Assembly (NCBI RefSeq): GCF_009928485.1
Contig: NZ_JAABNP010000026.1
Coordinates: 28,770-92,769, forward strand
Source of the DNA: Clostridium sp. C2-6-12
GTDB lineage: Bacteria; Bacillota; Clostridia; Clostridiales; Clostridiaceae
Reading direction: 5' to 3'
Length of the DNA: 64,000 nt
In this document: piece after piece, positions 25,855 through 34,833 of the stretch
Numbering within the stretch: the first letter of the stretch is position 1
How the letters are laid out: every line of letters begins with the position of its first letter
Program-made: the position numbers and the translations under genes
The notes under the pieces: model-generated
What the model saw: the letters and a program-made list of their open reading frames with translations, nothing else
What the model was told of the DNA's origin: nothing
Databases searched by the model: none

Positions 25855-25973
25855 ACGAAAATAAGAATAGTTTTTGAGTAATGTCATCATAAAATAGAAA
25901 TATGTCAAGAGCTTAGGGACTATACATTTTTATTAACAACTTTAATAAACTTGCAGTAATTTATATAATATGG

Positions 25974-26013
25974 AAAAGAATAGCCTAAAGTTCTCACTAT
26001 AAGCTATTCTTTT
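25974..26013. terminator. bidirectional terminator between convergent genes
   Basis: AAAAGAATAGC pairs with GCTATTCTTTT across an 18-base loop, with A and T tracts outside. It separates the plus-strand hybrid kinase from the minus-strand chemotaxis gene. Confidence 0.8.
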
Positions 26014-26027
26014 ATGAAAAAACTTTT

Positions 26028-26999
26028 TTATTCTTCACTAAGCTGTTTTATTTGATTTAAATAATTAAATACGTTAATATAAAAATCAGCTTTTTTCTGA
26101 ATACTATAAATAATACGTTCTAATTGTTGGTTTTCTGTTTTTGATTTATCCACCAAATTATTCAGATTAGTGGCTATTTCTTTCATTCCAGCCAAATTTT
26201 CTTTTTGAGATTCATTAACCTCGCGTACATTTTCATTTACTTCTGATTCTGCTTCAATTATATCCTCAAGCATAGAAGAAGATTTTTCAATAAGGCTTGT
26301 GGTTTGGCTTATGACAGAAGTTCCTTCGTTAGATTTATGTGAGAGCTCATCCATTGATACTGTCAAAGTTTTTAAAGAATCAATTATATCCTTTGCATTT
26401 TTTTGTGTGTCAACTGAAAGTTTTTTTATTTCTTCCGCAACTACAGAAAAACCTTTTCCAGCTTCACCAGCTCTTGCAGCTTCTATTGATGCATTTAATG
26501 ATAATAAATTTGTTTGTGCTGCAATGCCAGTTATTATGTTTGCAAAATCTTGAATGCTGTTATATTGGGATTGTATATTAGAAATCAATTTAATAAATTG
26601 ATCAAATACTAGAGACACTGCCTGAACTTGTTTTATTAATTCATCGAAGTCAACTTTTGCATTTTGAATTTTTGACTGTGATCTGTCCAGACTAGAAAAT
26701 ACACCCATTAATAAATCTTCTGTCCTAATGCTATTTTTTGATAATTTTTGCAAGAAATCATTGACGCTTTCAGTTTGACTAGTTGTATATTCAACACTTT
26801 TAAGAAGTTTATCTAAGCCATAAGTGATAGTTCCTTCTTCATTTACAATAAAGTTAGCATTATTATCAATTTGAGCTACTAGCTCCATAACTTCATCTAT
26901 ATAAGTAAAACATTTAATTCCATCTTCAGAATACATAACTTTATTATCCTCTGAAATAGATGTATTGTTAGAATTTTGATTATTCTTAAATTTAAACAT
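26028..26999 (-). CDS. soluble methyl-accepting chemotaxis-type transducer
   Basis: 323 residues without membrane helices. The signalling tip is recognisable as AAQTNLLSLNASIEAARAGE then GKGFSVVAEEIKKLS, the CheA/CheW-contacting hairpin of MCPs, flanked by coiled coil. The N-terminal ~60 residues are not a known sensor domain. ATG 26999 follows AGGAGTGATTAT; an earlier in-frame ATG at 27017 would overlap the upstream gene. It lies 10 bases after the FIST-domain gene, so the FIST protein likely senses the ligand and this protein passes the signal to the chemotaxis or a similar CheA pathway. Confidence 0.85.
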   Translation of the reverse strand: MFKFKNNQNSNNTSISEDNKVMYSEDGIKCFTYIDEVMELVAQIDNNANFIVNEEGTITYGLDKLLKSVEYTTSQTESVNDFLQKLSKNSIRTEDLLMGVFSSLDRSQSKIQNAKVDFDELIKQVQAVSLVFDQFIKLISNIQSQYNSIQDFANIITGIAAQTNLLSLNASIEAARAGEAGKGFSVVAEEIKKLSVDTQKNAKDIIDSLKTLTVSMDELSHKSNEGTSVISQTTSLIEKSSSMLEDIIEAESEVNENVREVNESQKENLAGMKEIATNLNNLVDKSKTENQQLERIIYSIQKKADFYINVFNYLNQIKQLSEE

Positions 27000-27009
27000 A
27001 TAATCACTC

Positions 27010-28041
27010 CTATTCAATTGCTAGTAATACCATAGTTTGATTAACGTGCTTCTTGTAGAATTGTTCACCATAGCTTACAAAACCTGTAATGTTAGGACAC
27101 AATGAAAGTAATTCGTGATCTATTGATTTCCAAGTTCCATCTTCTTGAAATTTTAAACTTCTTAATATACAATTTATAGCTAAAACAAAGCTTGGCTTAA
27201 ATTCTACCGATTTAATAGTTTTTCTTATTTGATCTACAGGATTAACTGGTCTTAAGACTTCAACAAATGTGTCACTCATCATTTGGCAATAAAAAGTAAT
27301 TGATTTATCTGGATTAATTTTCATAGGCGAAGCTATATAAGTGTCATCTTCATATATTTTTCCAAGGGGATTATTTATAAAATAATTAGATAAGTCTTGT
27401 TCTCTTATATTTAGTGCTCTAGCGTACTCTGTACTAGCAGGTGCTTTATTAAAGGTTTTTACTGTTCTGGTTATTAAATCAGAATCGGTTACTAATAAAC
27501 GAGTGCCAGTTGATTCATATATATTTTCCTTAATAATTTGTGTTCTACGCTTCATGTCAAAAAATATTGCAACACTGCTAATTTTCTTATTACCAATAAA
27601 AATAAAGGTTTCTTTAAATTTAAGATTGTCTCCAGCGCTCCCACCAATTATTTTAAAATTATTATCAGCAAAATAAAAAGATGTAACAATACTCTCTTCT
27701 GTACCGTTTAATCCATCACATAATAAAAGTGCAAATGCATTTCTATTATTTTTTACTTTAGCATAAGCTTGTTTTAATTTTTTTATATTTTTTATTGGTG
27801 GATTGGGTATTTCAACAGTTTCTCCTTCATCTAAATCATATTCAAAACCTGTGATCACACCATCTTTATAACCATTTCTACTATATTCTCCAGAAGTAGA
27901 ACACAAGATTACATTGGATGAAACATGCTTTGATAATTCTACAACATTTTCAACACTAGAAAAGATGACAAATCCTTTATTAGTGCTAGTATTGATGTGA
28001 TTTAATCCATCTGAAACATTTGAAAATAAGAATTCTTTCAT
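27010..28041 (-). CDS. FIST-domain sensory protein
   Basis: 343 residues covering the FIST_N (~20-195) and FIST_C (~215-330) domains: VILCSTSGEYS, ALLLCDGLNG, IIGGSAGDNLKF and the C-terminal GFVSYGEQF, where the family has GFxxxGEI. FIST domains bind small ligands, probably amino acids, and feed kinases or chemotaxis transducers. ATG sits behind AGGAGATGATGTT. Co-transcription with the adjacent soluble MCP is expected from the 10-base gap. Confidence 0.85.
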   Translation of the reverse strand: MKEFLFSNVSDGLNHINTSTNKGFVIFSSVENVVELSKHVSSNVILCSTSGEYSRNGYKDGVITGFEYDLDEGETVEIPNPPIKNIKKLKQAYAKVKNNRNAFALLLCDGLNGTEESIVTSFYFADNNFKIIGGSAGDNLKFKETFIFIGNKKISSVAIFFDMKRRTQIIKENIYESTGTRLLVTDSDLITRTVKTFNKAPASTEYARALNIREQDLSNYFINNPLGKIYEDDTYIASPMKINPDKSITFYCQMMSDTFVEVLRPVNPVDQIRKTIKSVEFKPSFVLAINCILRSLKFQEDGTWKSIDHELLSLCPNITGFVSYGEQFYKKHVNQTMVLLAIE

Positions 28042-28323
28042 AACATCATCTCCTAAATATAAGCTTTTGGAAAAAATAAACTATTTAATAAAAGTATAGC
28101 TAATATTGTTATAATATGCAAATGATTATTCTGAATATTTAAATAATTTGAATATACTTTTTGATAGTAAAATATATTATAATTAAGAATATAATATATT
28201 TTGTAAAATACTACAAATAATTGTAAACTAATGATATAATTATATAAAGGAATAGGAAACTACTAATGAGGAAAATTGTAAGAAATGATAAATAATTATA
28301 TAAAGCTTTTTCTACGTAGATAC

Positions 28324-28359
28324 GCACTTGACTTAAATTTTTAGCAAGTGCTTTTTTTT
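28324..28359 (+). terminator. terminator hairpin in leader of MCP gene
   Basis: GCACTTG pairs with CAAGTGC around a 14-base loop and is followed by eight T. It lies 86 bases upstream of the plus-strand MCP start and points the same way. No gene lies between it and the divergent FIST gene, so it ends a short RNA that starts in 28042-28320, either an attenuated MCP leader or an independent small RNA. Confidence 0.7.
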
Positions 28360-28444
28360 ATATCTGTTAATTTATTTAATTTTAAATTTGCAAATAAAAT
28401 ATATGAAATTTAAGCTATAGTGAAATTTGTGAGGGGGAATAATT

Positions 28445-30442
28445 ATGAAATTACATTCATTAAAATTCAAATTATTAGGTTTTATTTTTTCTGCGATAGT
28501 TTTGCTTATTGGAGTTATTGTGGGGGATAATGTATTTGAATTTAATACTTATTTAAATTCGAATATTAATAATGAGATTACAAAAGCTAATGAAGTTTTA
28601 GGAGATAAAATTAATGATTTAAAGGGAAATTCCTTAAGTCTTGCATCACAATTGGCTATGAATACTAAAGTGATAAATGCAATTGAAACAAAGGATACTA
28701 AAAGAATTTTAGATGATGTGAAACCAATAGTAGAAAGTTCTAAAATAGAATTTGTAACAATAACAGATGAGAAGGGAATTGTTCTTGCAAGAACCCATGA
28801 ACCAGATAAAAGTGGAGATAGCGTTTTAAACCAACAAAATGTAAAATTTGCGTTAGAAGGGAAGCCCAATTCTAAGATTGAAGGTGGAACACAAGTAAAG
28901 TTAGCTGCCAGATCAGGAGTTCCAGTAAAAAATGATCAGGGAAAAATTATAGGGGTTATATCAACAGGATATAGACTTGATTCTGATGAACTAGTAGATT
29001 ATATAAAGGATAGATTAAATTGTGAGGCAACTATTTTTTTAGAAGATGTAAGAATTGCAACAACTGTAAAAAAAGATGGACAAAGAGCTCTTGGAACAAA
29101 GCTCGATCCTAAAATTTCAGAAATTGTAATGAGGAATAATAAATATTTTGGTGAAGCTAATATATTAGGATCACAATATATTACAGCTTACACAACTATT
29201 TTAAGTGAAGATAACAAAGTCATTGGAATATTATTTACTGGTCGAAGTGTGAATGAAATAACAAATTTTAAAAATAATTTCATTATGAATACTATAAAAA
29301 TCTCTCTTGTAATTGTAGTGATATTTTCTATATTTATATATTTGTATATCGATAAAAATATTACAAAACCATTAGTTAAAGTAGTAGAGCATTTTAAAGA
29401 TGTTGCAGAAGGAGATTTTTCGAAGGAAATATTAGAGAAAAATCTACATCGTAAGGATGAGATTGGAGATATTGCAAGAGGGATAGCTCTTATGAAAAAG
29501 GAGTTAAGTGAATTAATAAAAAATATAATCAATAATTCCCAAGAGCTTAGTGCAAGCAGTGAAGAGCTTGCAGCTACTGTAGAAGAATTTTCATCTATGA
29601 CAGAAAATATAGGAGAATCAATTAAAAACATTAATTCAGGAGTTCACGATACAAGTGCTGCTTCTGAGGAAATATCAGCTTCAATAAAAGAAATAGATTC
29701 TAGTGTCACAATATTAAGCAGTAAGGCTATTGAAGGCAGTGGAAATGCAAATTCCGCTAAAGAAAGAACTGAGAAAATGCAAAATAAAACTAAACTTTCT
29801 ATGAAAGAAATTGAAGGATTATTTATTGAAAAAGAAGATAAAATTTTAATTTCAATTAATGAAGGGAAAATAGTTGAAAATATCAAAGTTATGGCGGACA
29901 CAATAGCTGGTATTGCAGAACAAACAAATCTCTTAGCGCTTAATGCATCTATAGAAGCAGCAAGAGCTGGTGAGCAAGGAAAAGGTTTTGCAGTGGTAGC
30001 AGAAGAGGTTAGAAAATTAGCAGAAGAATCAACAAAAGCAGTAGAATCAATAAAAGAAACAATAATAAAAGTACAAGGTGCTTTTAAGAATTTAGCCAAT
30101 AACAGCAATGATGTATTGCTTTTTATTAAAGAAAAAGTAAATCCTCAATTCATTGAGATGATAGAAATTGGAATGGAAACTCACAAAGATGCAGAATTTG
30201 TAAGTAAAATGTCTGAAGAAATTGCTGCTATGTCTGAGGAAGTCACTGCAACAATGAATCAAGTAAGTGAATCTGTTGTAAATTTAACAGAAAATACGTT
30301 AGTTTCATCTAGAGAATCAGAAACAATTAAAGATAGTATTGTAGATGCAACTAAAGGTATAAATGAAATAGCATTAACTGCCCAAAATCAAGCCTTGCTT
30401 GCTGAAAAAATTTATGGGCTTGTTCAAAAATTTAAGTTTTAA
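28445..30442 (+). CDS. membrane methyl-accepting chemotaxis protein
   Basis: 665 residues: TM1 (~8-28), an extracellular Cache/PDC-type sensor (~30-275, with EFVTITDEKGIVLARTH), TM2 (~280-300), HAMP (~303-355) and the cytoplasmic coiled-coil signalling domain. The tip IAEQTNLLALNASIEAARAG followed by GKGFAVVAEEVRKLAEES is intact. It should sense a small extracellular ligand, possibly a carboxylic acid given the Cache type. ATG follows GAGGGGG. Terminators flank both sides, so it is monocistronic, preceded by the leader hairpin at 28324. Confidence 0.88.
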   Translation: MKLHSLKFKLLGFIFSAIVLLIGVIVGDNVFEFNTYLNSNINNEITKANEVLGDKINDLKGNSLSLASQLAMNTKVINAIETKDTKRILDDVKPIVESSKIEFVTITDEKGIVLARTHEPDKSGDSVLNQQNVKFALEGKPNSKIEGGTQVKLAARSGVPVKNDQGKIIGVISTGYRLDSDELVDYIKDRLNCEATIFLEDVRIATTVKKDGQRALGTKLDPKISEIVMRNNKYFGEANILGSQYITAYTTILSEDNKVIGILFTGRSVNEITNFKNNFIMNTIKISLVIVVIFSIFIYLYIDKNITKPLVKVVEHFKDVAEGDFSKEILEKNLHRKDEIGDIARGIALMKKELSELIKNIINNSQELSASSEELAATVEEFSSMTENIGESIKNINSGVHDTSAASEEISASIKEIDSSVTILSSKAIEGSGNANSAKERTEKMQNKTKLSMKEIEGLFIEKEDKILISINEGKIVENIKVMADTIAGIAEQTNLLALNASIEAARAGEQGKGFAVVAEEVRKLAEESTKAVESIKETIIKVQGAFKNLANNSNDVLLFIKEKVNPQFIEMIEIGMETHKDAEFVSKMSEEIAAMSEEVTATMNQVSESVVNLTENTLVSSRESETIKDSIVDATKGINEIALTAQNQALLAEKIYGLVQKFKF

Positions 30443-30452
30443 TGAAAAAAAT

Positions 30453-30502
30453 AAATACTTGGGATAACCTGATTTTTCAGTTATCCTAAGTATTTATTTT
30501 TG
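30453..30502 (+). terminator. rho-independent terminator
   Basis: A 16-base interrupted stem, AAATACTTgGGATAAC with GTTATCCtAAGTATTT, is followed by ATTTTTG. It ends the MCP gene and may also serve the convergent hemerythrin gene. Confidence 0.85.
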
Positions 30503-30543
30503 ACCTTTTTTATTAGGGATAAAGTAGGAATGATATTATACCT

Positions 30544-30957
30544 TTATATGTTATAACCATTTTCAATTAAATAATCTCCCAAATCTTTATCCAAATTTAT
30601 TATATGATTCCTAAACCAATCAACTAGTTTCTCTTGAATATTTATTACTAGCGCTTCTGATGCTCCTTGAGTTTCAAAAGTTTTTCTGAAATTTTTTAAT
30701 TCATTTTTAAATTCTTCATGTTGAGCATGCTGTATTTCAAATAAAGGATAGTTTATTTTCTTTTGAAGTTCTTCTTCTTCATCAAAATGTTTAACTACAT
30801 ATTCTTCTAGAAAATTTAAAGTGTTAATAACTTCATCATGACCTTTGCCTTCTTCAACTGATGTTAATAATTGATCTAGGCGATTAACCAATTCCATATG
30901 CTGATTATCAATACTCTCAATTCCTATGTCTAACGTCCAGTCCCAATTTAAATACAT
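30544..30957 (-). CDS. bacterial hemerythrin (second copy)
   Basis: 137 residues, clearly paralogous to the protein at 1341-1745. The ligand pattern is present: DNQHMELV, HFDEEEE, IQHAQHEEFK and WFRNHIINLDKDLGDY. ATG 30957 is chosen by analogy with the first copy; an ATG at 30969 is in frame. It probably binds O2 at a diiron site. Its position next to a chemotaxis receptor suggests a role in oxygen avoidance, but this is only contextual. A Spo0A-like box lies upstream at 31071-31077. Confidence 0.87.
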   Translation of the reverse strand: MYLNWDWTLDIGIESIDNQHMELVNRLDQLLTSVEEGKGHDEVINTLNFLEEYVVKHFDEEEELQKKINYPLFEIQHAQHEEFKNELKNFRKTFETQGASEALVINIQEKLVDWFRNHIINLDKDLGDYLIENGYNI

Positions 30958-31003
30958 AAAATTCACCATCCATAAATTATATTTATCCTTATTATATATT
31001 GTT

Positions 31004-31077
31004 TTCGACGAATCCTTTATAATACCTCTTTTTACTTTGTATATTTTTATGTTTTTTTCTGTTTCTAATATTCGACA
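31004..31077 (-). promoter_or_regulatory. two Spo0A-box-like sites upstream of hemerythrin
   Basis: TTCGACA at 31071-31077 is the reverse complement of the 0A box TGNCGAA, and TTCGACG at 31004-31010 matches six of seven positions. Both lie upstream of the minus-strand hemerythrin. Short motifs occur by chance in AT-rich DNA, so this is tentative. The remainder of 30958-31368 has no gene. Confidence 0.3.
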
Positions 31078-31368
31078 TATATTAAAAAAAATTATAAGGT
31101 GCTACTTTAGGTCACTAAATGTCTAACTAAGAATATATTATAAATATAGAATATGGATAAAAATATTCTATAAAAACTCATTAGAATTTAATTAATAAAT
31201 TTTTAATGTGGTATTTTAATTATTAATATGCTGAAGGAGAACATATATCAATTAACAGTTTAGTATTTAAAACTTATTTTAATGATATATGTATAAAGAT
31301 TATAAATGACCCAAGCAAAATTAATAATTATCTGCTTGTTAAAATTTATTTATAAGGAGTTGTATCAA

Positions 31369-31740
31369 ATGATTAAATATGAAAATGACCATAAGCAAAG
31401 TAAATGTTCCTGTGATGTATGTGATTTTATTAATGCAAGACCTATAGAACTTGAAAGAAATGGCGTTCAATTAGTAACTGTAAGAATAAAAGTAAATAAT
31501 GTATGTATTGGCAAAAAAGTAGCTGTAGCAGCTATTATATATGATCAATTCCATAGAATATTGGCTTTTAAAGGATTTGTTACAATGATTCGTGAAAAAG
31601 ATGAATGTAGAAAAGATGAATGCGGAACTATTGAACGCAAAATAGTATTTGTATTACCAGATGAAGATGAATGCAATCCACTAGAATTAGAAGCTTGCAC
31701 TGTAGCTAATTATATATATCCATGTGAGCCAGTAAAATAG
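31369..31740 (+). CDS. small Cys-containing clostridial protein, possible surface/spore protein
   Basis: 123 residues. ATG 31369 lies 9 bases after AAGGAG. Cysteines occur as CSCDVC near residue 15 and as DECRKDEC near residue 85, with a beta-rich middle (LVTVRIKVNNVCIGKKVAVAAI). Proteins with repeated 'V..NVC.GKKVAVAAI' strands occur in clostridial exosporium or surface layers, but I cannot place this one firmly. No signal peptide. A terminator follows directly, and another small gene comes after. Confidence 0.5.
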   Translation: MIKYENDHKQSKCSCDVCDFINARPIELERNGVQLVTVRIKVNNVCIGKKVAVAAIIYDQFHRILAFKGFVTMIREKDECRKDECGTIERKIVFVLPDEDECNPLELEACTVANYIYPCEPVK

Positions 31741-31751
31741 GGTAGGTTTAA

Positions 31752-31800
31752 AACACTTGTAGCGTAGGCCAATTAGTGGTCTACTCTGCAAGTATTTTTA
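31752..31800 (+). terminator. rho-independent terminator
   Basis: A long interrupted stem pairs AACACTTG with CAAGTATT and CGTAGGCC with GGTCTAC inside it, ending in ATTTTTA. It lies just after the Cys-containing small gene. Confidence 0.7.
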
Positions 31801-31841
31801 GTGAAATACTATAGTTTTAGATGATAAAAGGAGATATTAAT

Positions 31842-32111
31842 ATGAAGAATGGAAATAGTGGAATAAATGATAATAATTTTTTTGAAGATATAAAAGATAA
31901 GAATCGAAATTTTGAATTTGAATTTGACATTGATGAAGCTGATCAGTATTTCTTAAAAGGCATTGGAAATATTAAGGATTCTGATTATGAAGAAATATAT
32001 GCAAAGGGTTTTAACGATGGATATGAAAAGGCTAAACGAGAAGCTTTAGATTATATAGAAAAATATAAAAATGGCAGGAAACAAAAATCTATGCATTCAA
32101 AGAAGTACTGA
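31842..32111 (+). CDS. small acidic-to-basic helical protein, unknown
   Basis: 89 residues from ATG 31842 behind AAGGAGAT. The N-terminal half is acidic (FEFEFDIDEADQYF) and the C-terminal half is a basic amphipathic helix (YEKAKREALDYIEKYKNG). No signal or membrane segment. I do not recognise the family. A terminator follows at 32225. Confidence 0.5.
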   Translation: MKNGNSGINDNNFFEDIKDKNRNFEFEFDIDEADQYFLKGIGNIKDSDYEEIYAKGFNDGYEKAKREALDYIEKYKNGRKQKSMHSKKY

Positions 32112-32224
32112 TATTAACTTATGTAATATAATATGGATAAGTATTTTTAATATCATAAGCTTAAGAAGTACTAGAAATATAAAACGAATTATAAGTTGAT
32201 TAGTAATCAAATAATTAATAATTT

Positions 32225-32251
32225 AAAAACTACGTTTTTACGTAGTTTTTT
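32225..32251 (+). terminator. rho-independent terminator
   Basis: AAAAACTACGT pairs perfectly with ACGTAGTTTTT across a TTTT loop. The stretch 32252-32568 after it is AT-rich; it contains AGGAGGTGA before a 12-codon ORF (32292-32330) that is too short to call. Confidence 0.85.
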
Positions 32252-32568
32252 ATTCTCTAATATTTAAAATAATCATAGGAGGTGAATTATATTGTTTATA
32301 AAGTCTGATGTAAATCAACAAAGAGGGTAAGTTATATAAGAAAAGTATATTTTAATTAGTATTAGTATAAATTTCTACTTTATGGTAAAATATAGATATA
32401 CAATATTGTTTAATGTCGTATATATTAAAATAAAATCTTCATACATTTTTTGTCTTTTAATAGTAGAGAGCTAAAATTGAATATAAAAATATTTGCAAAA
32501 AAGTTATGAATATTTAAAGTAATGACAACTTATGTGGATCTAATGAATGATTTACGGGGTGATGTAAA

Positions 32569-33696
32569 ATGAAGAATTTATCAGATTGTAATATTTTAAT
32601 CGTAGATGACACAAATTTTAATATAAAAATTTTAGAGGATACACTAAAAAGTGATTATAAAATATCAGTAGCATTAGATGGAAAATCTGCACTTAAATTT
32701 ATGGAAGAGGTTATACCAGATATAATATTATTAGACATAATGATGCCAGAGATGGATGGATTTGAAGTTTTTTCTAAAATAAAAGAAGATATTAGACTTA
32801 AAGATATTCCAGTTGTTTTCTTATCTGCAGTTACAGATATAAATAGCAAAGCAAAAGCTTTTGAAATGGGAGCTGTCGATTATATAACAAAGCCTTTTGA
32901 AGTAACAGAAGTAAGGGCAAGGGTAAAAACTCATTTATCTTTGCAGCTTGCTCAAAAAGAGTTGACTATGCAAAATGAAATACTTAATTTTAAAGTTGAA
33001 GAAAGAACTAGAGAAATTGCTCTAACTCAAGAAGCAACCTTAGAAACTATTGCAAACCTTGCAGAATATAGAGATCCTGAAACAGGAGGACATATAAATC
33101 GTACAAAGGGCTATATTAAAGTATTAGCGGAAAGATTAAAAGAACATCCCAAATACAAAGATATTATAAATGATACTGTAATAAGGATTTATTATAAGGC
33201 TTGTCCGCTTCATGATATAGGAAAAATAGGAATTAGAGATGAGATATTATTAAAACCAGGTAAATTGACGCCTAGTGAATTTGAAGAAATGAAGCATCAT
33301 ACAACTATTGGCTATGAAACATTGAAAATGGCAGCAAACCAGCTTGGGGAAAATTCTTTTTTAACTTATGCAATGGAATTTGCTTTACATCATCATGAAA
33401 AATGGGATGGTACGGGCTATCCAGATGGTCTTAAGGGAGAAGAAATACCAATTTCCTGCAGATTAATGGCAATTGCAGATGTTTACGATGCTCTTATAAG
33501 TAAACGGATTTATAAACCAGCTTTTAGTCATAATAAATCTGTTTCTATTATTTTAGAAGGAAACGGAACTCACTTTGATCCAGAGTTAATTGAAATTTTT
33601 ATAGAACTTAACGAGGAATTTAGAAAGATTGCAATTCAATTTGCAGATTCTGAAGAAGAAAGATTAAATTTAGAACACAATTTAATTAAAGATTAG
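32569..33696 (+). CDS. response regulator with HD-GYP phosphodiesterase domain
   Basis: 375 residues: receiver (~5-120; VDDTN, LLDIMMPEMDG, LSAVTD, TKPFE) joined by a coiled coil to an HD-GYP domain (~150-345; PLHDIGKIGI, HHHEKWDGTGYPDG, RLMAIADVYDAL). HD-GYP enzymes degrade cyclic di-GMP. All metal-binding and GYP residues are present, so activity is expected, controlled by phosphorylation of the receiver. A cognate kinase is not adjacent; the sensor kinases at 19-26 kb are candidates. ATG follows GGGGTGATG. Confidence 0.9.
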   Translation: MKNLSDCNILIVDDTNFNIKILEDTLKSDYKISVALDGKSALKFMEEVIPDIILLDIMMPEMDGFEVFSKIKEDIRLKDIPVVFLSAVTDINSKAKAFEMGAVDYITKPFEVTEVRARVKTHLSLQLAQKELTMQNEILNFKVEERTREIALTQEATLETIANLAEYRDPETGGHINRTKGYIKVLAERLKEHPKYKDIINDTVIRIYYKACPLHDIGKIGIRDEILLKPGKLTPSEFEEMKHHTTIGYETLKMAANQLGENSFLTYAMEFALHHHEKWDGTGYPDGLKGEEIPISCRLMAIADVYDALISKRIYKPAFSHNKSVSIILEGNGTHFDPELIEIFIELNEEFRKIAIQFADSEEERLNLEHNLIKD

Positions 33697-33732
33697 TTTT
33701 AGTTTATAGAAAAACTACATTATTAAACTTAA

Positions 33733-33773
33733 AAAGCTGTGATTTTCAAAAGTTAGAAAATTACAGCTTTCTT
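33733..33773. terminator. terminator between convergent genes
   Basis: AAAGCTGTgATTTTC pairs with GAAAATtACAGCTTT around AAAAGTTA. It ends the HD-GYP gene and may also stop the convergent yaaA transcript. Confidence 0.8.
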
Positions 33774-33833
33774 GTTTACAAATACAATTATAAAAGGTGC
33801 TGAGAGTTTTTCTTAGAAATTATAGTTAGAGCA

Positions 33834-34574
33834 TCATTCTTTTATAAAAACTATGTTTCTACTATTTGATTTTTCATCACTATATTTATAATCAAGTCTA
33901 TTAAAGTTTTTTATTTCAGAAATTTTTTCGACTTTGTTTTCTGCCATATAACGAACCATTTCACCTCTAGCCATTTTGGCTAAGGTTCCTTTTGTTATTA
34001 TTTTTCCATCTTTATATTCGCCAAAGGTGCACGAGATAAACTGAGCATTTTTATTAAGATGGTTTTCAACACATTTGCTATACTCTTTAGAAGCAAGATT
34101 TAATACTACATCTGTATCTTCATATAATTTGCTAAATAAGCTGTTGTCCCAGAAATCATATAAATCTTTATAGCCCTTAAGTTTAATAGGCGCTTGCATT
34201 TCAAGTCTGTAAGGAACAACTCCATCAAAAGGCTTTAGAATTCCATAAAAACCAGATAAAATATTTAAATGATTTTCAAGGTAGTCCAATTGTTCGCTAT
34301 TAAAAACATTTGGTGACATATATTGATATTGAATTCCTTCATAGGCTAATATTGCAGGTGTAAGTCTTTCAGTAAGACACATATTTGAAAAGTATTCAAA
34401 GCTTGTTCTTGCAATTTTATCATTACATTTCCATAAAGATTTAGCTTCTTCATAGCTTAATCTTTGAATATGCTTCATTAACAGTTCAGTTTTATCTAAA
34501 AAATAAGGCAAATTATGTATGCCAAATTCTGTATCTATATTCATTTTTTTCGCTGGTGATATAATAACCTTCAA
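33834..34574 (-). CDS. yaaA: YaaA family peroxide stress protein (DUF328)
   Basis: 246 residues, the usual length for YaaA. The family signatures are present: N-terminal MKVIISPAKKM, middle LSGFYGILKPFDGVVPYRLE, NLASKEYSKCV, and TLAKMARGEMVRYM near the C-terminus. In E. coli YaaA lowers intracellular iron and limits peroxide damage to DNA and protein; the biochemical activity is not settled. The start is TTG behind GGAGGAATTACA. It is transcribed alone on the minus strand. Confidence 0.88.
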   Translation of the reverse strand: MKVIISPAKKMNIDTEFGIHNLPYFLDKTELLMKHIQRLSYEEAKSLWKCNDKIARTSFEYFSNMCLTERLTPAILAYEGIQYQYMSPNVFNSEQLDYLENHLNILSGFYGILKPFDGVVPYRLEMQAPIKLKGYKDLYDFWDNSLFSKLYEDTDVVLNLASKEYSKCVENHLNKNAQFISCTFGEYKDGKIITKGTLAKMARGEMVRYMAENKVEKISEIKNFNRLDYKYSDEKSNSRNIVFIKE

Positions 34575-34700
34575 TGTAATTCCTCCATTAATTTATTTAC
34601 TTGTTCGGTATATTATATCATGGTTAATTTCTAAGTCGAAGAGTGTAACCTTTTAAAGTAATTCATATAGTGTTTTTTCATGACTTGAAGTATTTACATT

Positions 34701-34742
34701 AAATGACCGAGAGTTTAATATATACGAAACTCTCGGTCATTT
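34701..34742 (-). terminator. perfect 16-bp terminator of M6 protease gene
   Basis: AAATGACCGAGAGTTT and AAACTCTCGGTCATTT form a 16-base perfect stem around a 10-base loop, about 90 bases beyond the protease stop on the minus strand. Confidence 0.85.
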
Positions 34743-34833
34743 ATAGATATATTTGTAATAATCTATTTTAAATATGGTGTAGTAATTAGGTAGTTTTTGA
34801 GCAGGAGTTAAGCATATTATATAAGCTAGCTAT

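Noticed and set aside
29644..30108. Long minus-strand ORF (154 codons) inside the MCP gene
   Set aside because: It is a frame shadow of the Ser/Ala-rich coiled coil of the MCP; no ribosome binding site and low-complexity hydrophobic product.
32292..32330. 12-codon ORF behind AGGAGGTGA
   Set aside because: Too short to support as a gene; could be the start of a truncated gene but nothing follows in frame.
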